Part shown: positions 1-11,354 of the stretch, piece by piece
How the letters are laid out: the number at the start of each line of letters is the position of its first letter
Numbering within the stretch: the first letter of the stretch is position 1
Source of the DNA: Candidatus Margulisiibacteriota bacterium
GTDB lineage: Bacteria > Margulisbacteria > Riflemargulisbacteria > GWF2-35-9 > DYQY01
Reading direction: 5' to 3'
Assembly: GCA_028706105.1 (NCBI GenBank)
Contig: JAQWCF010000006.1
Coordinates: 1-36,810 of the forward strand
DNA length: 36,810 nt
Position numbers and translations under genes: made by a program
The notes under the pieces: model-generated
Told to the model about the DNA's origin: nothing
The model's input: only the letters and a program-made list of their open reading frames with translations
Database searches by the model: none

Positions 1-99
1 TTTAAGAATTTTTGGTTTAGCTTGAGCTATATTTTCTTTTAACTCTACTAACGCTTCTTGTAATTCTCTTTTTTCTTCTTCAGTTAAATTTTGTTCCAT
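1..99 (-). CDS. Partial hypothetical protein, N-terminal 33 codons, runs off left edge
   Basis: An open frame reads from an ATG at 99 down to base 1 without a stop. It begins MEQNLTEEEKRE and is rich in Glu and Lys, looking like an N-terminal charged helix. The ATG lies inside the last codons of lepB (about 20 nt overlap), which is typical of a tightly packed operon and suggests translational coupling. No good Shine-Dalgarno sequence is visible. I do not recognise the family from 33 residues. The rest of the gene lies outside the window. Confidence 0.5.
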   Translation of the reverse strand, partial: MEQNLTEEEKRELQEALVELKENIAQAKPKILK

Positions 100-811
100 A
101 ACGCTCTATACTCTTAACCCTATTGAACGGCCAAAATACTACCAAAACTCTACCTAACAAATTTTCTTCAGGTACTGGACCCCAATACCTACTATCACTG
201 CTTCTAGGACGATTGTCACCAATCATAAAATAACTGCTTGCTGGAACTATTATCGGACCAAAATCAAAATAATCTCTGTTCACTGGGAACGGTTCTTCTA
301 GTTTCTTACCATTGATGTAAATGTAACCGTTTTTAATCTCTAAAACCTCTTCTGGTAAACCGAGTATTCTTTTAACATACTTCTCCCCTATAAGCTGAGG
401 TGCTTCAAAATAAGAAGTTCTCCTTTTGTCACCTGCAAAGGAATACTCACTACCCCAAATAGGCTCTTCTGGTGGGAAAAAAACAACAATATCGTATCTG
501 TTGAGTTGATAATCTCTTTTATAAAAATAAAGATTATCAGAAAATGGTAAATTGGCTTTATATAGTGGGTTTCTCATTAAAAGCATGATGCTTTTCTTTT
601 TCTTCGCATTATACAGTGGGTTCTGTATACCAAAAGACATTCTACTCACAACTAGTCTATCTCCAACCTCAAAATATGGAATCATAGACCCAGAAGGAAT
701 CAGTTGAAATTCAAGAAAAAATTCCTTAATAAAAAAAGCAATAAGGACAGCTATAATAACTGTCCCTATAAAATTTAATATACTAGCTATGGCCTTTTTG
801 ATGTGAGCCAT
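80..811 (-). CDS. lepB: Signal peptidase I
   Basis: Membrane-anchored serine protease that removes signal peptides from exported proteins. Residues 10-33 form one hydrophobic anchor. The catalytic Ser is S42 in PSGSM, the general-base Lys is K147 in KYVKRILGLP, and the GDNRPRSSDSRYWG signature is at 198-211. At 243 aa it is longer than minimal Gram-positive enzymes because of a Lys-rich insertion at about 62-130. It starts 2 nt after the rplS stop with no separate Shine-Dalgarno sequence, so it is probably coupled to rplS. It is the last complete gene of the rpsP operon. Active site and signature are directly visible, so the family call is secure. Confidence 0.96.
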   Translation of the reverse strand: MAHIKKAIASILNFIGTVIIAVLIAFFIKEFFLEFQLIPSGSMIPYFEVGDRLVVSRMSFGIQNPLYNAKKKKSIMLLMRNPLYKANLPFSDNLYFYKRDYQLNRYDIVVFFPPEEPIWGSEYSFAGDKRRTSYFEAPQLIGEKYVKRILGLPEEVLEIKNGYIYINGKKLEEPFPVNRDYFDFGPIIVPASSYFMIGDNRPRSSDSRYWGPVPEENLLGRVLVVFWPFNRVKSIERYGTKFN

Positions 812-813
812 TT

Positions 814-1173
814 TTAATTGAATCTTGGGTCTTTAGCCTTAATTTTACTAGCCCTGCTACCTATTCTATCTCTTAAATAAAACAATCTAGCTTTTCTTAC
901 TTTACCCTGTCTCAAAACTGTAATTTCAGTAATTTTTGGTGAATGTAGCATATATGTTTTTTCAACGCCTACCCCACCGACAACTTTTCTAACAGTAAAG
1001 CCCTTTGTAACGCCTCCACCATGTATTCTTGTTACAACGCCTTCAAATGGCTGAACTCTTTCTTTCTTTCCTTCGGTAATTTTATAGAATACTTTTATCG
1101 TATCTCCTATATTAAAATCGACAACGTTTTCTTTCATTTGTTCTTTTTCTAATTCCTGTATTATATTACTCAC
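814..1173 (-). CDS. rplS: 50S ribosomal protein L19
   Basis: Large-subunit protein located at the subunit interface. The 119 aa match the usual length (about 115), with the typical L19 segment beginning FNIGDTIKVFYKI and the basic C-terminal region RKARLFYLRDRIGSRASKIK. The start is GTG at 1173, overlapping the trmD stop in a GTGA arrangement. A strong Shine-Dalgarno AAGGAGG at 1184-1190 supports it. The trmD-rplS pair is conserved in most bacteria. Confidence 0.97.
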   Translation of the reverse strand: MSNIIQELEKEQMKENVVDFNIGDTIKVFYKITEGKKERVQPFEGVVTRIHGGGVTKGFTVRKVVGGVGVEKTYMLHSPKITEITVLRQGKVRKARLFYLRDRIGSRASKIKAKDPRFN

Positions 1174-1907
1174 GCTATTTCATCCTCCTTTAAAAAATCT
1201 TTTAAGATTTTTATTTCTTCATTATTAAATTTATATTGTGCTAAAACCTTTGGTCTGCTCACAAGGCTGTTTATTATAGCACTTTTTTTCTTCCATTGCT
1301 CTATTTTTTTATGGTCGCCGGACAATAGTACCGCAGGAACATGTTTTTCGTCAAATTCTCTAGGTCTAGTAAAGACATCCCAATCCAACAGACCACTAGA
1401 AAAAGAATCTTCCGTTGCAGAAAGGTCATTCCCTAAAACTCCCGGAATAAGCCTAACTAGGGCATCTACAATCACCATTGCTGGCAGTTCGCCACCTGTT
1501 AAAACAAAATCTCCTATAGAAATTTCTTCATCTATGTAACCCTCTACCCTACTATCTATACCTTCATAATGACCTGAAATAATTACCAAGTTTTCTTTGG
1601 TTAATAATTCTTGCAATTTATTTTGGTCCAACTTGCTACCTTTTGGTGAAGTCATTATCACGTAGCTTGTTTCTCTCTTTATTTCCTCTAACATTGCCAC
1701 CACAGGCTCAACCCTTATGACCATGCCTGTTGATCCCCCAAACGGAATATCGTCCACTTTATTATGTTTATTGTTTGCTTTATCTCTTATATTAAAAACG
1801 TTCAGAACTATTTTATTTTCTTTTTGTGCTCTGCCTAAGATACTTTCTGAAAAATAAGCTTTAACAACTTCAGGAAATAGTGTCAAAACTGCTATTGTTT
1901 TTATCAT
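1170..1907 (-). CDS. trmD: tRNA (guanine(37)-N1)-methyltransferase
   Basis: SPOUT-class methyltransferase that makes m1G37 in tRNAs reading codons that begin with C, preventing +1 frameshifting. The trefoil-knot SAM site is visible as SIGDFVLTGGELPAM followed by VDALVRLIPGVLGN, with GHYEGIDSRVEGYIDE just before. The 245 aa match the family length. ATG at 1907 overlaps the rimM stop (ATGA), and the end overlaps rplS (GTGA), so rimM, trmD and rplS are translationally coupled. Confidence 0.97.
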   Translation of the reverse strand: MIKTIAVLTLFPEVVKAYFSESILGRAQKENKIVLNVFNIRDKANNKHNKVDDIPFGGSTGMVIRVEPVVAMLEEIKRETSYVIMTSPKGSKLDQNKLQELLTKENLVIISGHYEGIDSRVEGYIDEEISIGDFVLTGGELPAMVIVDALVRLIPGVLGNDLSATEDSFSSGLLDWDVFTRPREFDEKHVPAVLLSGDHKKIEQWKKKSAIINSLVSRPKVLAQYKFNNEEIKILKDFLKEDEIA

Positions 1908-2395
1908 TTATAATATTCTGGCTTAACTACCTTAATAATCTGTTTTTCATCATCAACCTCTAAAATAAATTCTGAAATAACAGGTACAAGAACCTCTTCT
2001 TTTCCAAGAACTACCAACACCTCATTAGCTCCTGTGTATAAAATATTATCAACTACGCCAAGGCTCTTCTTTTTTTCATCTTCTACCCGATAACCAATCC
2101 ACTGCTCACTAAAAAACAAGCCTTCTTCTTTAAAAAAAGTTAATACTTTCTTAGTTTCTATTAAAAGCTCTACATCCCTTAACTCTTCTGCAGCATCCAT
2201 ATCATCTATATCAGCAAATTTCGCAATGAACCCTTGTTTATGTTCTTTTAGAAAAGATACTTTTAATTTATTATTTTCTGTTTTGAATTGTTTTTGATTA
2301 AGTAAGAGCTGAGAAAAAACAGGTTTTATTGGTAGAAGCTTCAGTTCTCCCTTTACGCCATGTGGTTTAATTATTCTAGCAACTGGAAAATACAA
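1904..2395 (-). CDS. rimM: Ribosome maturation factor RimM
   Basis: Assists maturation of the 30S head and binds S19. The N-terminal RimM domain starts YFPVARIIKPHGVKGELKLLPI, and the C-terminal PRC barrel includes VLVPVISEFILEVD. Length 163 aa is usual. The start appears to be TTG at 2395: an in-frame TAG lies two codons upstream and family homology begins at the first residues. No Shine-Dalgarno is seen. A perfect 9-bp hairpin (2404-2427) lies 8 nt upstream of the start, so translation may depend on termination of the preceding ylqD-like gene or be limited by the structure. Confidence 0.93.
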   Translation of the reverse strand: MYFPVARIIKPHGVKGELKLLPIKPVFSQLLLNQKQFKTENNKLKVSFLKEHKQGFIAKFADIDDMDAAEELRDVELLIETKKVLTFFKEEGLFFSEQWIGYRVEDEKKKSLGVVDNILYTGANEVLVVLGKEEVLVPVISEFILEVDDEKQIIKVVKPEYYK

Positions 2396-2403
2396 TAGCT
2401 AAA

Positions 2404-2427
2404 AGAGCAGGATATTAGTCCTGCTCT
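2404..2427 (-). terminator. Perfect hairpin between ylqD-like gene and rimM; weak terminator or attenuator
   Basis: On the minus strand AGAGCAGGA, loop CTAATA, then TCCTGCTCT form a 9-bp perfect stem followed by TTT. The 5' arm includes the last codons of the upstream gene and the loop contains its stop codon. The U tract is short, so full termination is doubtful. A partial terminator, an mRNA-processing site or a translational regulator of rimM are all possible. Confidence 0.55.
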
Positions 2428-2840
2428 CCTTTAATGTCTTGAACAACACCGTCTTTAACTACTATTTCTAATGCTCCAAGCTTTTGATATAGGTTGTCCC
2501 CTGTTTTAACAGTTGTAAAACCATCTATGGTTCCTTGGATGAATTCTGAATCTAGTTGTAAATTTTTTGCATCTTCTATTCTTTTCTGAAGATCAGCAAT
2601 AGTATTTTCTTGTTGCTGTTTTTCAATCTGAAGTTGCTGATTAATCATCTTAACTTGGTCAGCTGCTCCACTTTTTTCTAAAGAAATTACCAGATCAGCT
2701 GCTTGCTTCTCTACATCTGATATTTTTTTCTGAAGATCTTTAATTGATGTTTCTAGTTCATAAGTTAAATATTTCTTAAAATCATCAGTAACAATTGCTT
2801 TGATTGTAACGGTTCTTTTTAAAGTAACAGACTTTGCCAT
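2415..2840 (-). CDS. ylqD: YlqD family protein
   Basis: A 141-aa protein of the YlqD type, whose biochemical role is not established. Residues 1-22 (SVTLKRTVTIKAIVTDDFK) form a beta-rich start. Residues about 28-93 form a long Gln/Lys/Glu-rich coiled coil. The end (TVKTGDNLYQKLGALEIVVKDGVVQDI) is a small beta domain. Its position between khpA and rimM is exactly that of ylqD in Bacillus (rpsP-ylqC-ylqD-rimM-trmD-rplS), which together with the layout supports the call. A Shine-Dalgarno AAGGAG overlaps the khpA stop. A role in ribosome or RNA biology is inferred from context only. Confidence 0.75.
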   Translation of the reverse strand: MAKSVTLKRTVTIKAIVTDDFKKYLTYELETSIKDLQKKISDVEKQAADLVISLEKSGAADQVKMINQQLQIEKQQQENTIADLQKRIEDAKNLQLDSEFIQGTIDGFTTVKTGDNLYQKLGALEIVVKDGVVQDIKGEQD

Positions 2841-2850
2841 AATAAACTCC

Positions 2851-3084
2851 TTATTTAGTTATGATTTCAACTGTTACTTTTTTGCCTTGCTTTGCAGCAG
2901 CAGCTTTTACAACAGTTCTAATCGCGTTAGCAATTCTTCCTTCTTTACCAATAACCTTACCAATATCTTCTTGTCCTACCTTAATCTCAAGAATAATAAT
3001 ACTCTCACCAACTGTTTCTTTTATAACAACTTCTTCAGGATTATCTACTAATGCTTTAGTTAATAGTTCTAATAGATCTTTCAT
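2851..3084 (-). CDS. khpA: KH-domain RNA-binding protein KhpA
   Basis: Small single KH-domain protein (77 aa). The GxxG nucleic-acid-binding loop is visible in IGKVIGKEGRIANAIRTVV. In Gram-positive bacteria KhpA pairs with KhpB (Jag/EloR) to bind mRNAs affecting division and envelope growth; KhpB is not in this window. A strong AGGAGG lies just before the ATG and overlaps the rpsP stop, so the pair is tightly coupled. Confidence 0.93.
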   Translation of the reverse strand: MKDLLELLTKALVDNPEEVVIKETVGESIIILEIKVGQEDIGKVIGKEGRIANAIRTVVKAAAAKQGKKVTVEIITK

Positions 3085-3096
3085 CTTATCTGCCTC

Positions 3097-3456
3097 CTAC
3101 TTTGTTTCAGCTTCTGCTGTAGCCTTCTTTGCTGCTTTCTTTTTGGCTACTGGTGCTTCTTCCGCAACTACTTCTTCCTTAACTGGTACTGCTTTTTTGT
3201 TTTGTTTTTTTGCTTCCAGGTAGCCTTTGCTGATTAATAATCGCTCTACTGTTTCAGTAGGTTGAGCTCCATTGCCAAGCCACTTTTTAACTTTTTCTTC
3301 AACTAAATCAAGCACCATCGGCTCTGTTAGTGGATTATATTGACCTATTATATCAATAATTTTTCCATCTCTTGCTGCTTTGGAATCTTGGATAACAATC
3401 CTATAAACTGGTTTCTTTGTTCTTCCTCTTCTTTGTAGCTTTATCTTTACTGTCAT
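3097..3456 (-). CDS. rpsP: 30S ribosomal protein S16
   Basis: Small-subunit assembly protein. The core (VKIKLQRRGRTKKPVYRIVI) is typical, followed by an Ala/Lys/Glu-rich C-terminal tail (about 40 residues) that lengthens the usual 80-90 aa to 119. I place the start at ATG 3456 because a GGAGG Shine-Dalgarno lies 11 nt upstream. A farther ATG at 3474 would contain that Shine-Dalgarno within its own codons. First gene of the rpsP-lepB operon. Confidence 0.95.
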   Translation of the reverse strand: MTVKIKLQRRGRTKKPVYRIVIQDSKAARDGKIIDIIGQYNPLTEPMVLDLVEEKVKKWLGNGAQPTETVERLLISKGYLEAKKQNKKAVPVKEEVVAEEAPVAKKKAAKKATAEAETK

Positions 3457-3490
3457 CTGCTTCTTCACCTCCATTTAAACTGTTGCTGTA

Positions 3491-3506
3491 TTGTGTTATG
3501 ACACAA
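3491..3506 (-). promoter_or_regulatory. Leader hairpin upstream of rpsP
   Basis: TTGTGT and ACACAA form a 6-bp inverted repeat around a 4-nt loop, 35-50 nt upstream of the rpsP ATG. It lies downstream of two possible -10 hexamers, TATAAT at 3515-3520 and TAAAAT at 3527-3532; the latter has TTGCCC 18 bp farther up. It could be a leader structure or an operator. Promoter assignment is tentative. Confidence 0.35.
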
Positions 3507-3567
3507 GGACATTTATTATAAGTTAACATTTTACACTTTATTGATAAAAGGGGCAACATCCAGAATA

Positions 3568-4671
3568 CTAGACATTAAACTTAAAAACAACCACATCTCC
3601 GTCTTGCATAACGTATTCTTTTCCCTCTAGTCTTACTGTACCATTTTCTTTAGCTTTAGCCATACTTTCTGCAGATTTAAGGTCTTTATAAGCAACTATT
3701 TCTGCTTTAATAAATCCTCTTTCAAAATCTGTATGAATCACACCAGCAGCACCCGGAGCTTTTGTGCCTTTTTTTATCGTCCAAGCTCTTGTTTCCTTTT
3801 CCCCTGTTGTTAAATAAGTGATTAACCCTAAGAGTCGATAACTAGAACTAACGAGTTTTGCTAATCCCGATTCTTTCATGCCTAATTCAGCCAAAAACTC
3901 TTTTGCTTCAGCTTCTTCTAGTTGAGATATCTCAGACTCAATTTGAGCTGAAATTACTACAACCTCGTTGCTTTCTCCGCTCGCAAATTCTTTAACTTTT
4001 TTCACAAAAGCATTTTCTTCTCCACTTATAATATCCTCTTCACTAACATTAGCTGCATAAATAACAGGTTTAAAGGTTAATAAACTAATTTGCCTGATTA
4101 TTTTCTCTTCTTCTTCATTAATCTGTACGGACCTAGCTGCTCTCCCGGCTGACAATGCCTCAAGAAATTTGGAAAAACAGTTAAACTGAGCAACAGCTTC
4201 TTTGTCTTGACCACCCTTAGCTTTCTTCTGGACAGCTTGCAGTCTTTTCTCAACTGTTTGCAAGTCAGCCAAAATAAGCTCTGTGTTAATTACATCTATA
4301 TCTCTAATGGGATCAACGGAACCATCTACGTGAATTACTTGTGGGTCTTCAAAACATCTAACGACATGAACAATTGCACTAACTTCTCTAATGTTTGCTA
4401 AAAACTGATTTCCTAATCCTTCACCATTGGAGGCACCCTTAACTAACCCAGCAATGTCTACAAACTCGATTGCGGTTGGTAATAGTTGCTTAGAGCCCGA
4501 TATTTTTGATAAAACTTCTAATCTCTCGTCTGGTACTGTCACTACGCCAACATTTGGGTCTATTGTACAAAAAGGATAATTACTAGCCTCTGCTCCAACT
4601 TTAGTTATTGCATTAAAAAGTGTTGACTTACCAACATTTGGAAGGCCGACTATCCCTAAAGAAAACCCCAC
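3568..4671 (-). CDS. ychF: Obg-family nucleotide-binding protein YchF/EngD
   Basis: Universal P-loop NTPase of the Obg family that binds ribosomes; known members prefer ATP. G1 is GLPNVGKST (residues 9-17), G3 is DIAGLVKGASNGEGLGN, and the usual NKxD is replaced by NVSEED as in the ATP-preferring members. The C-terminal TGS domain contains GAAGVIHTDFERGFIKAEIV. Length 367 aa is canonical. GTG at 4671 directly follows the gyrA stop with no gap and no clear Shine-Dalgarno; the family start MGFxxGIVGLPNVGKS confirms this start. Confidence 0.96.
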   Translation of the reverse strand: MGFSLGIVGLPNVGKSTLFNAITKVGAEASNYPFCTIDPNVGVVTVPDERLEVLSKISGSKQLLPTAIEFVDIAGLVKGASNGEGLGNQFLANIREVSAIVHVVRCFEDPQVIHVDGSVDPIRDIDVINTELILADLQTVEKRLQAVQKKAKGGQDKEAVAQFNCFSKFLEALSAGRAARSVQINEEEEKIIRQISLLTFKPVIYAANVSEEDIISGEENAFVKKVKEFASGESNEVVVISAQIESEISQLEEAEAKEFLAELGMKESGLAKLVSSSYRLLGLITYLTTGEKETRAWTIKKGTKAPGAAGVIHTDFERGFIKAEIVAYKDLKSAESMAKAKENGTVRLEGKEYVMQDGDVVVFKFNV

Positions 4672-7137
4672 TTATACTTGGCTCTCTTCACCGTCATCTT
4701 CTAAAAGCTTAGCAAAAGCAACCACAGTGTCGCCACCATCTAACTTTTGAACTTTAACACCTCTAGCTGCTCTTCCTTGTGAAGATATTAACTTAACTGA
4801 TTGTCTAGAAACCGTTCCTTTAGAAGAAACAATTATGACCTCGTCATCAGGTTGCACGACAAGTCCACCAGCTAATTTGTCATCAACTTTGAGTTTAATT
4901 CCAATAACCCCAATACCTGCTCTATTTTGAACTCTAAAGTTACTAACTTGTGTTCTTTTTCCAGTACCGGTTGACGCAATCATTAATAAGCTTTCTTTTT
5001 CAGCATCAGGATCGATTATACTATTTCCAACGATAATATCATTAGCTCTTAGCTTCATTCCTCTTACGCCTCTAGCGGTACGTCCAACAGAGCGAACTTG
5101 TTCTTCGTCAAACCTTATAACCATACCGTTACTGCTAACCATTAACACATCCATTTTTCCATTAGTTATCTCAACCCATCTTAGTTCATCACCCTCGTCT
5201 AAATTAATAGCGATAATGCCTGTTGTTCTAATGTTCTTAAAGTCTGATACTTTGGACCTTTTTACAACTCCATGAACTGTTGTCATTAATAAATACTGGT
5301 CATCTACATCAAAGTTCTCAATTACAACACCTGTTGTAACCTTCTCTTCCTCTTTGATATTAAGAACGTTTTTAATCGAAGAACCTTTGCTGTAGCGTGA
5401 TTCCTCTGGTATATTATAAACTTTTGTTTTATAAGCTTTACCCTCGGAAGTAAAACAAACTAAGTAACTATGAGTGGAAGTGATAACAACTTTTTCAATT
5501 ATATCTCCTTCTCTGGTTACCATACCGCCGATACCTCTTCCGCCTCTTAATTGGTTTCTAAAAGTATCTACTGCTAATCTTTTTACAAATCCAAACTTTG
5601 TAAAGAAAACTGCTACTTTTTCTTCTTGAATAAGATCTTCAATGTTAATATCTTCTAAGCCTTCTGCAATTTCTGTTTTTCTTTCGTCTCCAAATTTTTC
5701 TTTCAAATAAAAGCAATCTGCTTTAATAATATCTAACAACCTACTTTTTTTAGAAAGAATATCCATCATGTCTTTTATTTTTTCCATTAAATCATTATAT
5801 TCTATTTCTATTTTTTCTCTTTCAAGCCCTGTTAATCTTTGTAACTTCATATCCAATATAGCTTGAGCTTGTATTTCTGATAAACCAAACCTTACAACCA
5901 AAGCATCTCTAGCCTCTGCTCCTGTTGCGCTTGCCCTAATCAGCTCAATTACTTCGTCTAAATTATTTAACGCTATTCTTAGCCCTTCTAAGATATGAGC
6001 TCTTGCTTGTGCTTTATTTAAATCAAACTCAACTGCTCTTTTGACAACAATAAATCTATGTTCTAAAAACTTAACAAGCATTTCTTTAAGATTAAGCTGT
6101 TTTGGTTGTCCGTTATCCAGTGCAACGATATTAATTCCATAACTCATGAAGAGGCTTGTGTGCTTCATTAAAAGATTTAAAACAATATCTTCATTTGCTT
6201 CTTTCTTCAGCTCTATATAAATCCTCATACCTTTTCTATCTGACTCATCTCTTAAGTCAGCAATACCGTTAAAAACTTTTTCTTTTACTAAATCAGCAAT
6301 TTTAATGATTAACTGTGCTTTATTTACTGTATAGGGTATTTCTGTAACGATTATTGCTTTTCTTTTTTTACTTTTCACTTCTTCAATGTGATATTTTGCT
6401 TGAAGCTTGATAATACCTTTTCCTGTAGTATATGCCTCTATTATTCCTTTTTGTCCTCTGATAATTCCACCTGTAGGAAAATCAGGTCCTTTGATAAAAC
6501 CCATAAGTTGCATCGGCGTAATTTCTGGATTATCGATAAGTGCTAATAAACCATTTAATACTTCTGTGATATTATGCGGTGGGATGTTTGTGGCCATACC
6601 TACTGCGATACCCGAGCTTCCATTAATAAGTAAGCTTGGTAGTTTTGATGGTAATACTGCTGGCTCACTCAAGGATTCATCAAAATTTGGTGTAAACTCT
6701 ACTGTATTTTTTTCAATATCCGCTAACATTTCTGCTGCTATTTTGGACATTCTTGCTTCCGTATATCTCATTGCTGCTGCACTGTCTCCATCCACTGACC
6801 CAAAGTTACCTTGGCCATCAATCATTGGATAACGTAAAGAAAACTCCTGTGCCATTCTAACCATTGAGTCATAAACAGCTGTGTCTCCGTGTGGGTGATA
6901 TTTACCTAAAACTTCCCCAACTACTCTGGCTGATTTTTTATAAGATTTATCATGTGTTATTCCTTGTTCATACATAGCGTATAGTATTCTTCTATGTACT
7001 GGCTTTAATCCGTCTCTAACATCCGGCAAAGCACGACCAACGATAACGCTCATCGCATAATCGATGTAGGAAGCCTTCATCTCTACTTCTATGTTAACTG
7101 GTTTAATATTAATTGTTGTAAAAAGATCTTCTTGCAT
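4672..7137 (-). CDS. gyrA: DNA gyrase subunit A
   Basis: Breakage-reunion subunit of gyrase, working with GyrB to introduce negative supercoils. The catalytic Tyr is Y125 in [10 protein letters not shown]. The quinolone-determining region reads [10 protein letters not shown] (81-90), so the position equivalent to E. coli Ser83 is Thr86 while the acidic Asp90 is kept. A GyrA-box-like QLRGGRG, one residue off the QRRGGxG consensus, lies at the start of the beta-pinwheel domain and supports gyrase rather than topoisomerase IV. Length 821 aa is usual. AAAGGA precedes the ATG in the 24-nt gap after gyrB. Confidence 0.97.
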   Translation of the reverse strand: MQEDLFTTINIKPVNIEVEMKASYIDYAMSVIVGRALPDVRDGLKPVHRRILYAMYEQGITHDKSYKKSARVVGEVLGKYHPHGDTAVYDSMVRMAQEFSLRYPMIDGQGNFGSVDGDSAAAMRYTEARMSKIAAEMLADIEKNTVEFTPNFDESLSEPAVLPSKLPSLLINGSSGIAVGMATNIPPHNITEVLNGLLALIDNPEITPMQLMGFIKGPDFPTGGIIRGQKGIIEAYTTGKGIIKLQAKYHIEEVKSKKRKAIIVTEIPYTVNKAQLIIKIADLVKEKVFNGIADLRDESDRKGMRIYIELKKEANEDIVLNLLMKHTSLFMSYGINIVALDNGQPKQLNLKEMLVKFLEHRFIVVKRAVEFDLNKAQARAHILEGLRIALNNLDEVIELIRASATGAEARDALVVRFGLSEIQAQAILDMKLQRLTGLEREKIEIEYNDLMEKIKDMMDILSKKSRLLDIIKADCFYLKEKFGDERKTEIAEGLEDINIEDLIQEEKVAVFFTKFGFVKRLAVDTFRNQLRGGRGIGGMVTREGDIIEKVVITSTHSYLVCFTSEGKAYKTKVYNIPEESRYSKGSSIKNVLNIKEEEKVTTGVVIENFDVDDQYLLMTTVHGVVKRSKVSDFKNIRTTGIIAINLDEGDELRWVEITNGKMDVLMVSSNGMVIRFDEEQVRSVGRTARGVRGMKLRANDIIVGNSIIDPDAEKESLLMIASTGTGKRTQVSNFRVQNRAGIGVIGIKLKVDDKLAGGLVVQPDDEVIIVSSKGTVSRQSVKLISSQGRAARGVKVQKLDGGDTVVAFAKLLEDDGEESQV

Positions 7138-7161
7138 TTATTATTTTTTCCTTTCTATACC

Positions 7162-9513
<2,352 letters not shown>

Positions 9514-9524
9514 TCATTCTCTCC

Positions 9525-10331
9525 TTAGCTTTGGTATAATTTGAACCATTTTTTTTGAATATTATTCTCTATGTTTTCTTTTGTTAACTCTGTAGGCTCT
9601 ATACTTATTTTCAAAATCACTAATTCCTCTATTTTAGACTTAAAAAACTCTGTGTTAGGTTTTCTGTTTTTTTGAATATCTATATATTCTTTTTCAATAA
9701 TATCACAAATTCTGTTGATTTTAAACTTCTTTTCTTGCATAAATCCCTCATAATTCATGATTTTTTTTTGATTTTGTTCTATTTCTTCATATTTAACCCA
9801 AGGTGTTTCTTTTAGTATTTCTTGAATTCCTTTTTTTCGTATTGCTTTATTTTGTGATAAACATAACGAACAAAAGTTTGTTTTTTTAGAAAGTACTGGA
9901 CTCCCACACACAGCGCAAACATGTTCATAATTCCGTTCAGAATTAATAATGATTTTTTTTATTTTTGTTCTATATTTGGAATCACAATTATTAATATCTT
10001 GAACTAAATTTGTTATATCTTTTTTGGTTTTTTTACTTTTTATTGTTTGTTCCTCTGGAGCTAAATCAAAAGAAACTAGTATTTTTACATCTTTAATTGT
10101 TTTTACAACCTCTTTAGCTCTTTTCAGAATAGTATGTTTATATTGCATTAATTGGGTTGCCCAAACATTATCTTTTACATAAATACACAATGTGTTGTTT
10201 TTATATAATAGATCTATTGTAACGTTTACAATTTTTTCGTTTACTATTTCTTTGTATGCTCGTTTAAGCAACAAGCTCTCTTTAAGATTTTTTACTGTAC
10301 TTTGTAATAAAATATCTTTTAAGCTATTCAT
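9525..10331 (-). CDS. DUF721/DciA-like protein with zinc ribbon and C-terminal extension
   Basis: The N-terminal part (about 30-80) carries the DUF721/DciA-type segment LLYKNNTLCIYVKDNVWATQL followed by a short helix. DciA proteins are replicative-helicase operators or loaders in many bacteria lacking DnaC/DnaI. Between recF and gyrB is a usual place for DUF721 genes. Unlike short DciA proteins, this 268-aa protein continues with a Lys-rich linker, a CX2C-X11-CX2C zinc ribbon (C139, C142, C154, C157) and about 110 further Lys/Glu/Ile-rich residues of unknown function. It follows recF directly. The DciA relationship is inferred from motif and context; the helicase role is not shown. Confidence 0.7.
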   Translation of the reverse strand: MNSLKDILLQSTVKNLKESLLLKRAYKEIVNEKIVNVTIDLLYKNNTLCIYVKDNVWATQLMQYKHTILKRAKEVVKTIKDVKILVSFDLAPEEQTIKSKKTKKDITNLVQDINNCDSKYRTKIKKIIINSERNYEHVCAVCGSPVLSKKTNFCSLCLSQNKAIRKKGIQEILKETPWVKYEEIEQNQKKIMNYEGFMQEKKFKINRICDIIEKEYIDIQKNRKPNTEFFKSKIEELVILKISIEPTELTKENIENNIQKKWFKLYQS

Positions 10332-11354
10332 CTATAACCTTAGGATGCTTGGATTAATTACTTTATTTTGATATTTATCCTCTGTGGAGGTTAGTATTTT
10401 TTGATGATCGCTTTCAATAAGTTCATAGAAAATAGTTTGCCTTTCATCATCTAATCCTAAAAAAGCATCATCTAACAATAGTACTGGTTTTATTTTTAGT
10501 TTATCGTTAAATAAATTTTTTTCACTTATTTTCATTAATAAACTTATTAGCCTTTTTTCACCTGTAGAGCTATATTTTTTAGCTGATTTCTCGTTTAAGT
10601 AAATCTCAAAATCATCTCTATGTGATCCGTATAAACACTCTCTATAATTTTTTTCTTTCACTATGTCTTCCAATAGAAAAGTGTCTACATATTTTAGTTC
10701 TATAAACCCTACTTTGTAGTAATATTGTTTAAAATATTTATTAGCTGTTTCTTGTATTTCTTGTAATATTTTTGTTCTATAAGATACTATTTTAGTATTT
10801 ACTTTTTTAAGTTGTTCATGATAAATATTTAACAAATCCTCATTAATAGTATTTCCTTTTAATACTTTCCGTTTAATATCTATTATTCTTTTCTGTTCTT
10901 TTACTATATCTAAATATCCTGGCAGTGTTTTAGATAAGATTGTATCTAAATATCTTCTTCTCACGCTTGGTGTGCCATCTATTATGGTTATATCGTTTGG
11001 TGATACTAAAATAGCAGTAAATTCTTTTAATAAATCTGAGGATTTATTTAAAATACTATTATTGATTGAAATTTTTTTTGAGCCATCTTCTTTAAAAACA
11101 ATATTTATTTTACTTATTTTTTTTTCATTAACTACTTCTGCTATCAATGAAGCTTCTTTTTGATTAAAGTTTATAATTTCTTTATTGATATTTGTTTTAA
11201 ATGATCTTGCTGACGATAAAAAATTAATAGCCTCAATAAGATTACTTTTACCTTTACCGTTTAACCCAATAATTAAATTATTCTGTTCTGTAAATGTAAA
11301 TCTTTTATCAATAAATGTTCTAAAGTTATATAAGTAAATACTCTTTATGAGCAT
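10332..11354 (-). CDS. recF: DNA replication and repair protein RecF
   Basis: SMC-like ATPase that helps load RecA at single-strand gaps. Walker A is GLNGKGKS (30-37), the ABC signature region is SSTGEKRLISLLMKI, and Walker B is PVLLLDDAFLGLDDE. The middle helical arm is present. Length 340 aa is slightly short of the usual about 360. ATG overlaps the dnaN stop by one base (TAATG), and the stop abuts the next gene, so dnaN, recF and the DUF721 gene form one coupled unit. Confidence 0.95.
   Translation of the reverse strand: MLIKSIYLYNFRTFIDKRFTFTEQNNLIIGLNGKGKSNLIEAINFLSSARSFKTNINKEIINFNQKEASLIAEVVNEKKISKINIVFKEDGSKKISINNSILNKSSDLLKEFTAILVSPNDITIIDGTPSVRRRYLDTILSKTLPGYLDIVKEQKRIIDIKRKVLKGNTINEDLLNIYHEQLKKVNTKIVSYRTKILQEIQETANKYFKQYYYKVGFIELKYVDTFLLEDIVKEKNYRECLYGSHRDDFEIYLNEKSAKKYSSTGEKRLISLLMKISEKNLFNDKLKIKPVLLLDDAFLGLDDERQTIFYELIESDHQKILTSTEDKYQNKVINPSILRL

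Noticed and set aside
2861-3223. Plus-strand frame of 120 codons opposite khpA and rpsP
   Set aside because: It is antisense to two secure conserved genes and resembles no family; shadow frame.
6407-6832. Plus-strand frame of 141 codons opposite gyrA
   Set aside because: Shadow of a highly conserved gyrA region; no ribosome site or promoter.
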